From positions 1-64,000 of the forward strand of contig JAHBZV010000008.1 of the NCBI GenBank assembly GCA_019635275.1: a stretch of DNA of 64,000 bases. Direction: 5' to 3'. The stretch comes from Burkholderiaceae bacterium (GTDB lineage: Bacteria; Pseudomonadota; Gammaproteobacteria; Burkholderiales; Burkholderiaceae_E). Position 1 is the first letter of the stretch. Every line of letters starts with the position of its first letter. A program made the translations under genes and the position numbers. Below, in pieces: positions 57,120 to 64,000 of the stretch. Below the pieces are notes generated by a model, which was given only the letters and a program-made list of their open reading frames with translations, was not told the DNA's origin and searched no databases.

Positions 57120-58785
57120 GTCGGGCTTCACGCGCGTGCTCGACGCGGCCTGCAGCGGGACGGCCCGCCAGGCGGCGTGCTGGGCACTGCTCGCGCTCGC
57201 GTGGTTCGCCTCGCTCGGCTACCGGGCGCTGATCACGCCCGACGAGGGGCGCTACGCGACGATCGCACTCGAGATGATGCGCAGCGGTGACTGGATCACG
57301 CCGCGGCTGAACGGCTTCCTCTATTTCGAGAAGCCGGCGCTGCAGTACTGGATGGGTGCGCTCGCGTTCCACCTGTTCGGTGTCAACGACTTTGCCGCGA
57401 GGCTGTGGCCCGGCCTGACCGGCTTCCTGACGGTCGTCGCGGTGGCGTACACCGCCCGCCGGCTCTGGGGCCAGGCCGCCGGCGCGCACGCCGCGATGGT
57501 CGCAGCGGGCACCACCTGGATCGTCGCCAACTCGCACTTCCTCAGCCTCGACATGGGGCTCACGTTCTTCCTGACGCTCGCGCTGTGCGCGTTCCTCCTC
57601 GCGCAGCGCGACGGCGCTGGCGACGACGAGCGGCGCCGGGCGATGTGGGTCACCTGGGCGGCGATGGCCGGCGCCACGCTGTCGAAGGGTCTCGTCGGCG
57701 TGCTGATTCCGGGCGCGACGCTGGTGCTCTACAGCCTGCTGAACCGGCAGTGGGCGTTCTGGCGGCGTATGCACTGGGCCACGGGGCTGCCACTGTTCCT
57801 CGCGCTCGCCGCGCCCTGGTTCGTCGCGGTGTCGCTGCGCAACCCCGACTTCTTCGAGTTCTTCTTCATCCACGAACACTTCCAGCGCTACCTGACCGAC
57901 GAGGCTCAGCGGCTCGGCGCGCCCTGGTACTTCGTGCCGATCCTGCTGTTCGGCTTCCTGCCCTGGACCACGACACTGCCGGCGCTCGCGCGGCTGGGCG
58001 CGCGCCGCGACGACTCGCAGTCGTTCCAGCCGCTGCGGCTGCTGCTGGTCTGGTCGGTGTTCGTTTTCGTGTTCTTCAGCGTCTCGCGCTCGAAGCTGCC
58101 CTCGTACATCCTGCCGATGTTCCCGGCGCTCGCGCTGCTGGCCGCCGCGTGGCTCCAGCGCGTCGACGCGTCGCGGCTGTCGCGCCACCTGCTGCTGCCG
58201 GTCGCCGGCTGCCTGTTCATGCTCGCGATCGCGCCCTTCGCCGACCGCTTCGCCACGCACGACACGCCGGCCGAGATCCTGCGGCCGATGGCGCTGATGA
58301 TGGCGCTCGGCGCAGCACTGTTCGTCGCGGCTGCCGCCGTCGCCTGGCGGGCCCTGCGCCGCGGCCGCAAGAACGCGGCGACGCTGCTCATTGCGGCCGC
58401 GAGCCTCGTCTCGGTCACGCTCGTGATGAGCGGCCACGACAGCCACGGCAGCCTGAAGAGCAGCGAGGAGGCGGTCGAGGCGCTCGCCCCCGAACTTCGC
58501 GCCGACGACCCGGTGTTCTCGGTCGCGATGTACGACCAGACGCTGCCCTACTACCTGCGCCGCGACGTGACGCTGGTCGCGTACTCGGGCGAACTCGCGT
58601 TCGGCCAGCGCCACGACCCGCAGCGCTGGATCCCCACGCTCGAGCAGTTCGACGCGCGCTGGCGCGCGCTGCCGCGCGGGGCCGCGATGATGCCGCGGGC
58701 GCTCTTCCTGCAGATGCAGCATGCCGGGCTGCCGATGCGCGTCGTCTACGAGGACCCGCGCCGTGTCGTCGTCGTCCGGTCCTGA
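57091..58785 (+). CDS. arnT: ArnT-like lipid A aminoarabinose transferase
   Basis: The product is 564 residues. A GT-83 type membrane glycosyltransferase with about 12 membrane segments and a C-terminal periplasmic part of about 130 residues. The catalytic acidic motif is in LITPDEGRYATIALEM. It should move 4-amino-4-deoxy-L-arabinose from undecaprenyl phosphate to lipid A, which lowers polymyxin binding. The start overlaps the NYN gene by 29 bases; a GTG at about 57136 is an alternative. arnB follows 4 bases after the stop, so the arn genes form one unit with arnT first. Confidence 0.9.
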   Translation: MSGTSAARAESGFTRVLDAACSGTARQAACWALLALAWFASLGYRALITPDEGRYATIALEMMRSGDWITPRLNGFLYFEKPALQYWMGALAFHLFGVNDFAARLWPGLTGFLTVVAVAYTARRLWGQAAGAHAAMVAAGTTWIVANSHFLSLDMGLTFFLTLALCAFLLAQRDGAGDDERRRAMWVTWAAMAGATLSKGLVGVLIPGATLVLYSLLNRQWAFWRRMHWATGLPLFLALAAPWFVAVSLRNPDFFEFFFIHEHFQRYLTDEAQRLGAPWYFVPILLFGFLPWTTTLPALARLGARRDDSQSFQPLRLLLVWSVFVFVFFSVSRSKLPSYILPMFPALALLAAAWLQRVDASRLSRHLLLPVAGCLFMLAIAPFADRFATHDTPAEILRPMALMMALGAALFVAAAAVAWRALRRGRKNAATLLIAAASLVSVTLVMSGHDSHGSLKSSEEAVEALAPELRADDPVFSVAMYDQTLPYYLRRDVTLVAYSGELAFGQRHDPQRWIPTLEQFDARWRALPRGAAMMPRALFLQMQHAGLPMRVVYEDPRRVVVVRS

Positions 58786-58789
58786 GCCG

Positions 58790-59923
58790 ATGGACTTCCT
58801 GCCCTTCACCCGACCCAGCATCGACGAAGACGCGATCGACGCGGTCGCCGCCGTACTGCGCTCCGGCTGGCTCACCACCGGACCGCGCTGCCGCGAATTC
58901 GAGGCCGAGTTGTCGGCCTGGACCGGCGGCCGCCCGGTGCGCGTGGCGAACTCGGCGACCGCGGCGCTCGAGATCGCGCTGCGGCTGGCCGGCATCGGCC
59001 CCGGCGACGAGGTGATCACGACGCCGCTCAGCTGGGTCGCGACCGCCAACGTCGTGCTCGCCGTCGGCGCGACGCCGGTGTTCGTCGACGTCGACCCGGC
59101 CACCCGCAACATCGACCTGTCGCGCGTCGAGGCCGCCATCACGCCGCGCACCCGGATGCTGATTCCGGTCGACCTGGCGGGTCTTCCGGTCGACCGCACG
59201 CGACTGTACGAGATCGCCGGGCGGCACGGCCTGCGCGTGCTCGAGGACGCCGCACAGTCGATGGGCGCCCGGTGGCAGGGCCGGCGCATCGGCACCACTG
59301 GCGACCTGGTCTCGTTCAGCTTTCACCCGAACAAGAACATGACCACCGGCGAGGGCGGCTGCCTGGTGATGAACGACGACGACGAGGCGCGCCTCTTCGA
59401 GAAGCTGCGGCTACAGGGCGTGACGCGCTTCGCCGACGGCTCGATGGACGTCGACGTGCTGGGCGGCAAGGCCAACCTCACCGACATCGCCGCGGCGATC
59501 GGCCTGAGCCAGCTGCGCCGGCTCGACGCGTTCAACGAGCGGCGCCGGCAGCTCGCGCGGCTGTACTTCGAACACTTCGACCGTTCGCTCGGTTTCGACC
59601 TGCCGGTCGAGGAGTTCGAGGCCGGCAACTGGCACATGTTCCAGCCGCTTCTGCCGCTGGCGCGGATGAGCATCGACCGCGGCGGCTTCATCGAGGCGAT
59701 GAAGCGCGAGGGAATCGGCGTCGGCGTCCACTATCCGGCGATGCACCTGTTCACGCTGTTCCGCCGGCGCGGCTTCGGCGACGGCGACTTCCCGGTCGCC
59801 GAGGACATCGGCCGGCGCACGGTCACGCTGCCGCTGTTCCCGGCGATGCGCGACGAAGACGTGCCTCGCGTGTGCGAGGCGGTCAGCCGCGTCGTGAAGC
59901 CCGCCCTGCGCCAGGATCGCTAG
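58790..59923 (+). CDS. arnB: UDP-4-amino-4-deoxy-L-arabinose aminotransferase
   Basis: The product is 377 residues. DegT/DnrJ/EryC1 family PLP enzyme that aminates UDP-4-keto-arabinose. FLPFTRPSIDEDAIDAV at the N-terminus, VRVANSATAALEIALRL, ITTPLSWVATANVVL and the PLP lysine in SFSFHPNKNMTTGEGG are visible; VGVHYPAMHLFTLFRRRGF is typical. The ATG at 58790 gives the family start. Confidence 0.94.
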   Translation: MDFLPFTRPSIDEDAIDAVAAVLRSGWLTTGPRCREFEAELSAWTGGRPVRVANSATAALEIALRLAGIGPGDEVITTPLSWVATANVVLAVGATPVFVDVDPATRNIDLSRVEAAITPRTRMLIPVDLAGLPVDRTRLYEIAGRHGLRVLEDAAQSMGARWQGRRIGTTGDLVSFSFHPNKNMTTGEGGCLVMNDDDEARLFEKLRLQGVTRFADGSMDVDVLGGKANLTDIAAAIGLSQLRRLDAFNERRRQLARLYFEHFDRSLGFDLPVEEFEAGNWHMFQPLLPLARMSIDRGGFIEAMKREGIGVGVHYPAMHLFTLFRRRGFGDGDFPVAEDIGRRTVTLPLFPAMRDEDVPRVCEAVSRVVKPALRQDR

Positions 59924-60871
59924 ATGCCCACGCCCGTCGACCTGTCCGTCGTCATCCCGGTCTACAACGAAGAGGCCGTGCTCGCCGCGCTGTTCGGGCG
60001 CCTGTACCCGGCGCTCGACGCGCTCGGCGTCGCCTACGAGGTCGTGTTCGTCAACGACGGCAGCCGCGACCGGTCGGCGACGCTGCTGGCCGACCAGTTC
60101 CATCGCCGGCCCGACGTCACCCGCGTCGTGATGTTCAACGGCAACTTCGGCCAGCACCGTGCGATCCTCGCGGGCTTCGAGCACGCGCGCGGCGAGCGCA
60201 TCGTGACGCTCGACGCCGACCTGCAGAATCCGCCCGAGGACATCCACCTGCTGCTCGAGCAGATGGACGCCGGCCACGACTACGTCGGCTCGATCCGGCG
60301 CCGCCGCGACGACGTGCTGTGGCGGCGCGTCGCGTCGCGGGCGATGAACCGGATCCGAGAGCGCACCACGCGCATCAAGATGACCGACCAGGGTTGCATG
60401 ATGCGCGCGTACAGCCGGCGCATCGTCGACACGATCAACCAGTGCAACGAGCTGTACACCTTCATCCCGGCGCTCGCCTGGCAGTTCGCGCAGAACCCCA
60501 CCGAGGTCGTCGTCGGCCACGAGGAGCGCTTCGCCGGCGAGTCGAAGTACTCGCTGTACAGCCTCGTCCGCCTGAACTTCGACCTGATGACCGGCTTCAC
60601 GGTGATGCCGCTGCAGCTGTTCTCGCTGGTCGGGATGCTGGTTTCGCTCGGCTCGGGCGCGCTGGTGGTGGTCCTGGGCGTCCGGCGCCTGGTCATCGGT
60701 CCCGAGGAAGGCGGGCTCTTCACGCTGTTCGCGATCGCGTTCCTGCTGATCGGGATCGCGCTGTTCGGCATCGGGCTGCTCGGCGAGTACATCGGGCGCA
60801 TCTACCAGGAGGTGCGCCAGCGGCCGCGCTACGTGATCTCCGCCATCCTGGAGCGGCGCGACGAGCCATGA
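59924..60871 (+). CDS. arnC: Undecaprenyl-phosphate 4-deoxy-4-formamido-L-arabinose transferase
   Basis: The product is 315 residues. GT2 glycosyltransferase: LSVVIPVYNEEAVL, VVFVNDGSRD, NFGQHRAILAGFEHA, TLDADLQNPPEDI (DxD-like) and two C-terminal membrane segments (about 235-258, 268-292). It puts the formylated sugar on undecaprenyl phosphate. Starts directly after the arnB stop; its own stop overlaps the next gene (ATGA). Confidence 0.94.
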   Translation: MPTPVDLSVVIPVYNEEAVLAALFGRLYPALDALGVAYEVVFVNDGSRDRSATLLADQFHRRPDVTRVVMFNGNFGQHRAILAGFEHARGERIVTLDADLQNPPEDIHLLLEQMDAGHDYVGSIRRRRDDVLWRRVASRAMNRIRERTTRIKMTDQGCMMRAYSRRIVDTINQCNELYTFIPALAWQFAQNPTEVVVGHEERFAGESKYSLYSLVRLNFDLMTGFTVMPLQLFSLVGMLVSLGSGALVVVLGVRRLVIGPEEGGLFTLFAIAFLLIGIALFGIGLLGEYIGRIYQEVRQRPRYVISAILERRDEP

Positions 60872-61794
60872 GCTCCGCGGTCGTCTTCGGCTACCACAAC
60901 GTCGGCGTGCGCTGCCTCAGGACGCTGCTCGCGCGCGGCGTCGACGTCGCTCTCGTGGTCACGCACGACGACCGGCCCGGCGAGGAGATCTGGTTCGACA
61001 GCGTGCGCCGCACGGCCGAGGACCACCGGATCCCGGTCATCGCGCCCGATGACCCGAACACCCCCGAGGTGCTGGGCCGGGTACGCGAGGCGCGGCCCGA
61101 CTTCCTGTTCTCGTTCTACTACCGCTCGATGCTGGGCGCGCCGCTGCTCTCCCTGCCCACGCGCGGCGCGTACAACATGCACGGGTCGCTGCTGCCGAAG
61201 TACCGCGGCCGCGTGCCGGTGAACTGGGCGATCATCGAGGGCGAGACCGAGACGGGTGCCACGCTGCACGTGATGAACGAGAAGCCGGACAACGGCGCGA
61301 TCGTCGACCAGTTCGCGGTGCCGATCCTGCCCGACGACACGGCCCGCGAGGTCTTCGACAAGGTCTGCGTGGCCGCGGAGCTCGTGCTGTGGCGCTGCCT
61401 GCCCGCGCTGATCGACGGCAGCGCCCGTCCCGTGCCGCAGGACCTCTCTCGCGGTCGCTACTTCGGCGGCCGCCGGCCAGAGGACGGCCGCATCCCGGCC
61501 GCGATCGGCGCGCGCCGGCTGCACGACTTCGTTCGCGCGCTCGCCCGCCCGTATCCCGGCGCGTTCGCCGACCTCGAGGCCGGCCGGCTCGTGCTGTGGC
61601 GCACGCTTCCCGACGGAACAGTGGCTCGGCGGCCCGGCGCTGCGGAGTTGCGCGTGATCGACGACGCGCTGGCGATCGTCTGCGCCGACGGCGGCAAGCT
61701 GCGCGTGCTCGACGCCACGCTCGACGGCACGCCGCTCGACGCCCGTTCGTTTCGCGCTGCGTTCGGCAGCGCATCGATTCCCCTCGGCCGCTGA
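60868..61794 (+). CDS. arnA: UDP-aminoarabinose formyltransferase (ArnA N-terminal half)
   Basis: The product is 308 residues. It corresponds to the N-terminal formyltransferase domain of E. coli ArnA. Catalytic Asn-His-Asp pattern: YNMHGSLLPKYRGRVPVNWA with Asn and His, and the Asp in KPDNGAIVDQ. It formylates UDP-4-amino-4-deoxy-L-arabinose with formyl-tetrahydrofolate. The C-terminal part is a small OB-like domain. The decarboxylase half is a separate gene 18 bases downstream, not fused. Confidence 0.92.
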   Translation: MSSAVVFGYHNVGVRCLRTLLARGVDVALVVTHDDRPGEEIWFDSVRRTAEDHRIPVIAPDDPNTPEVLGRVREARPDFLFSFYYRSMLGAPLLSLPTRGAYNMHGSLLPKYRGRVPVNWAIIEGETETGATLHVMNEKPDNGAIVDQFAVPILPDDTAREVFDKVCVAAELVLWRCLPALIDGSARPVPQDLSRGRYFGGRRPEDGRIPAAIGARRLHDFVRALARPYPGAFADLEAGRLVLWRTLPDGTVARRPGAAELRVIDDALAIVCADGGKLRVLDATLDGTPLDARSFRAAFGSASIPLGR

Positions 61795-61812
61795 AGCGGC
61801 ACTGGAGCCCCC

Positions 61813-62856
61813 ATGAAGAAGATCCTGGTCCTCGGCGTGAACGGCTTCATCGGCCATCACCTGACCCGGCGCATCATCGAGTCCACCGACTGGGAAGTCC
61901 ACGGCATGGACATGAACACCGACCGGGTCCGCGAGTGGGCCGACCATCCGCGCTTCCACTTCTTCGAAGGCGACATCACGATCAACAAGGAGTGGATCGA
62001 GTACCACGTGAAGAAGTGCGACGTCGTGCTGCCGCTGGTCGCGATCGCGACGCCTTCGACGTACGTGAGCCACCCGCTGCGGGTATTCGAGCTCGACTTC
62101 GAGGCCAACCTGCCGATCGTCCGGCAGTGCGTGCGCTACGGCAAGCACCTCGTGTTCCCGTCGACCTCCGAGGTCTACGGGATGTGCCACGACGAGCAGT
62201 TCGACCCGGAGACGTCCGAGCTGGTGTGCGGCCCGATCAACAAGCAGCGCTGGATCTACTCGTGCGCCAAGCAGCTGATGGACCGCGTGATCCACGCCTA
62301 CGGGATGGAACAGGGGCTGCAGTACACGCTGTTCCGCCCGTTCAACTGGATCGGCGGCGGGCTCGACAGCATCCACACGCCGAAGGAGGGCTCGAGCCGC
62401 GTGATCACGCAGTTCTTCGGGCACATCGTGCGCGGCGAGCCGATCCGGCTCGTCGACGGTGGACACCAGAAGCGCGCCTTCACCTACGTCGACGACGGCA
62501 TCGCCGCGCTGATGAGGATCATCGAGAACCGCGACGGCAAGGCCTCGGGACGCATCTACAACATCGGCAACCCGTCGAACAACTACTCGATCCGCGAGCT
62601 GGCCGCGATGATGCTCGAGCTGGCCGCCGAATACCCCGAGTACCGCGAGCAGGCCGCCCGCGTGAAGGTCGAGGAGACCACCTCCGACGCGTATTACGGC
62701 AAGGGCTACCAGGACGTGCAGAACCGCGTGCCGAAGATCGACAACACGATGGCCGACCTCGACTGGGCGCCGAAGGTCCCGATGCGCGACGCGCTGCGGA
62801 AGATCTTCGACCACTACCGCACCCAGATCGGGGCCGCGCGCGGCCTGGCCGACTGA
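61813..62856 (+). CDS. arnA: UDP-glucuronate decarboxylase (ArnA C-terminal half)
   Basis: The product is 347 residues. SDR-type enzyme matching the C-terminal half of ArnA, which oxidises and decarboxylates UDP-glucuronate to UDP-4-keto-arabinose. NAD site GVNGFIGHHLTRR, STSEVYGMC, and YSCAKQLMDRVIH (YxxxK) are visible; FRPFNWIGGGLDSIHTPKEG and EETTSDAYYGKGYQDVQNRV are ArnA-like. It has its own ribosome site (GGAGCC) and ATG. In this genome the two ArnA activities are therefore separate proteins. Confidence 0.93.
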   Translation: MKKILVLGVNGFIGHHLTRRIIESTDWEVHGMDMNTDRVREWADHPRFHFFEGDITINKEWIEYHVKKCDVVLPLVAIATPSTYVSHPLRVFELDFEANLPIVRQCVRYGKHLVFPSTSEVYGMCHDEQFDPETSELVCGPINKQRWIYSCAKQLMDRVIHAYGMEQGLQYTLFRPFNWIGGGLDSIHTPKEGSSRVITQFFGHIVRGEPIRLVDGGHQKRAFTYVDDGIAALMRIIENRDGKASGRIYNIGNPSNNYSIRELAAMMLELAAEYPEYREQAARVKVEETTSDAYYGKGYQDVQNRVPKIDNTMADLDWAPKVPMRDALRKIFDHYRTQIGAARGLAD

Positions 62857-62863
62857 CCGCGGC

Positions 62864-63772
62864 GTGGCGACGCTCGCGCTGAAGGTCGACGTCGACACCT
62901 GGCGCGGCACGCGCGAGGGCGTCCCGCCGCTGCTGCGACTGCTCGAGCGCCACGGCGCGGGGGCGACCTTCCTGTTCAGCCTCGGTCCCGACCACACCGG
63001 GCGCGCGATCCGGCGCGTTTTCCGGCGCGGGTTCCTGCAGAAGGTGTCGCGCACGTCGGTGGTCGAGCACTACGGAATCCGCACGCTGCTCTACGGCACG
63101 CTGCTGCCCGGCCCGGACATCGGTGCGCGCGAGGCGCCGCTGATGCGCTCGGTGCGCAGCCACGGTTTCGAGACCGGCATCCACACCTGGGACCACATCC
63201 GCTGGCAGGACCACGTCGCGCGCGCGAGCCCTGCCTGGACGCGCGAGGAGATGCGCAAGGCGGTCGAGCGCTACGCCGAGGTCTTCGGCACCGCGCCGCG
63301 CACCCACGGGGCGGCGGGTTGGCAGATGAACGAGGCGGCCTACGCGCTCGAGCGCGAGTTCGGCTTCGACTACGCATCGGACGGCCGCGGCACGTGTCCG
63401 TTCCAGCCGGCCGACGCCGGCGGCGAGCCCGTCGGCGTGCCGCAATTGCCGACCACGCTGCCCACGCTCGACGAGCTGATCGGCATCGACGGGCTGGACG
63501 CCGCCAACGTCCACGAGCGCGTGCTGGCGCTCACCGAGGCGCCGCCGCCCGACGGCCACGTCTACACGTTGCACGCCGAGCTCGAAGGCATGAGGTTGTC
63601 CGGCACGTTCGACCGCCTGCTCGCCGGCTGGAGGGCGCAGGGCTACCGGCTGGTGTCGACCCGCGAGCTGTTCGAGACCGTCGACGTCGCGCGACTGCCG
63701 CGCCACCGGGTCGCGCTCGGCGAGGTCGCCGGACGCAGCGGGACGCTGGCCGTGCAGGGGCCCCTGGCGTAA
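62864..63772 (+). CDS. arnD: Undecaprenyl-phosphate formamido-arabinose deformylase
   Basis: The product is 302 residues from a GTG at 62864, 7 bases after the previous stop. NodB-type deacetylase: LKVDVDTWRGTREGVP with the catalytic Asp pair, GIHTWDHIRWQDH with the metal histidines, and a C-terminal VYTLHAELEGM. It removes the formyl group before transfer by ArnT. It is the last arn gene seen; no arnE or arnF flippase genes follow. Confidence 0.92.
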   Translation: MATLALKVDVDTWRGTREGVPPLLRLLERHGAGATFLFSLGPDHTGRAIRRVFRRGFLQKVSRTSVVEHYGIRTLLYGTLLPGPDIGAREAPLMRSVRSHGFETGIHTWDHIRWQDHVARASPAWTREEMRKAVERYAEVFGTAPRTHGAAGWQMNEAAYALEREFGFDYASDGRGTCPFQPADAGGEPVGVPQLPTTLPTLDELIGIDGLDAANVHERVLALTEAPPPDGHVYTLHAELEGMRLSGTFDRLLAGWRAQGYRLVSTRELFETVDVARLPRHRVALGEVAGRSGTLAVQGPLA

Positions 63773-63805
63773 GGCCTTGTCGTCCTGGCGCCGTGGCGCG
63801 CGCGC

Positions 63806-64000
63806 TCAGCCCTCGATGCGAGCGTACGCCGAGTGGTTGTGGATCGACTCGAAGTTCTCGGCCTCGACGACGAACCGCCGCACGCGCGCGTCGCCGCGCA
63901 GCGCCGTCGCGACGTCGCGCACCAGGTCTTCGACGAACTTCGGGTTGTCGTAGGCGCGCTCGGTGACGTGCTTCTCGTCGACGCGCTTGAGCAGCCCGTA
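63806..64000 (-). CDS. folE2: GTP cyclohydrolase FolE2 (C-terminal part, cut by window end)
   Basis: The last 64 residues of a GTP cyclohydrolase of the FolE2 (MptA-like, zinc-independent) type are visible, with the strongly conserved [16 protein letters not shown] and [16 protein letters not shown]. The enzyme starts folate synthesis from GTP. The rest of the gene lies outside the window to the right. It is convergent with arnD. Confidence 0.9.
   Translation of the reverse strand, partial: YGLLKRVDEKHVTERAYDNPKFVEDLVRDVATALRGDARVRRFVVEAENFESIHNHSAYARIEG

Overview
The window is about 64 kb of GC-rich DNA from a betaproteobacterium, most likely of the order Burkholderiales. The evidence is the gene order exbB-exbD-lpxK-Trm112-kdsB-adk, the earP-efp pair with a rhamnosylation-type Arg32 in EF-P, a DUF3579 gene beside argD, and folE2. 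The species cannot be named from sequence alone. No rRNA, tRNA or CRISPR array was seen.

Two parts differ in character. Bases 1 to about 18,950 are accessory DNA. They start with a 93-bp copy of the 5' part of a traG-like gene and continue with three genes broken at sharp joins (a lipoprotein, a short-chain dehydrogenase and a nitrilase). An AraC-type regulator and a small unknown protein lie between the broken genes. Then comes a nearly 9-kb locus (3397-12287) of eleven secreted or outer-membrane proteins, followed by an IS91-family element, a full-length TraG-type conjugation protein, a small membrane protein and a tyrosine integrase. The integrase lies just beyond the 3' end of icd, which marks the right border of an integrated element; the left border is outside the window.

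The 3.4-12.3 kb locus is the most interesting part. It looks like a divergent chaperone-usher type surface-fibre system. There are two paralogous periplasmic chaperones, one compact usher-like outer-membrane protein with a C-terminal SdrD_B/CNA_B-like domain, five subunit-like proteins of about 200 residues plus one short one, and two further paralogous secreted proteins of unknown type. Genes overlap by GTGA or ATGA junctions and form two partly duplicated cassettes. A hairpin follows the first subunit gene and another lies in front of the last gene of cassette 1.

Bases 19,015 to 64,000 are ordinary chromosome. They hold icd, a DUF192 gene, a GlsB-type gene, sodB, xseA, an ExbBD pair leading into envelope and nucleotide genes (lpxK, kdsB, adk), a K+-independent type proton-pumping pyrophosphatase, a SirB1-family gene, a dehydrogenase, an amidase, gamma-glutamyltransferase, earP-efp, argD-argF, a split MacAB-like exporter with an MgtC-family gene, an ECF sigma factor, a two-component pair, dinB, argG, an Uup-type ABC-F protein, yajQ and an NYN-domain gene. 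A lipid A aminoarabinose operon follows (arnT-arnB-arnC-arnA split in two-arnD), and the window ends inside folE2. Arginine genes are spread over two places (argDF and argG). LPS functions recur (lpxK, kdsB, arn).
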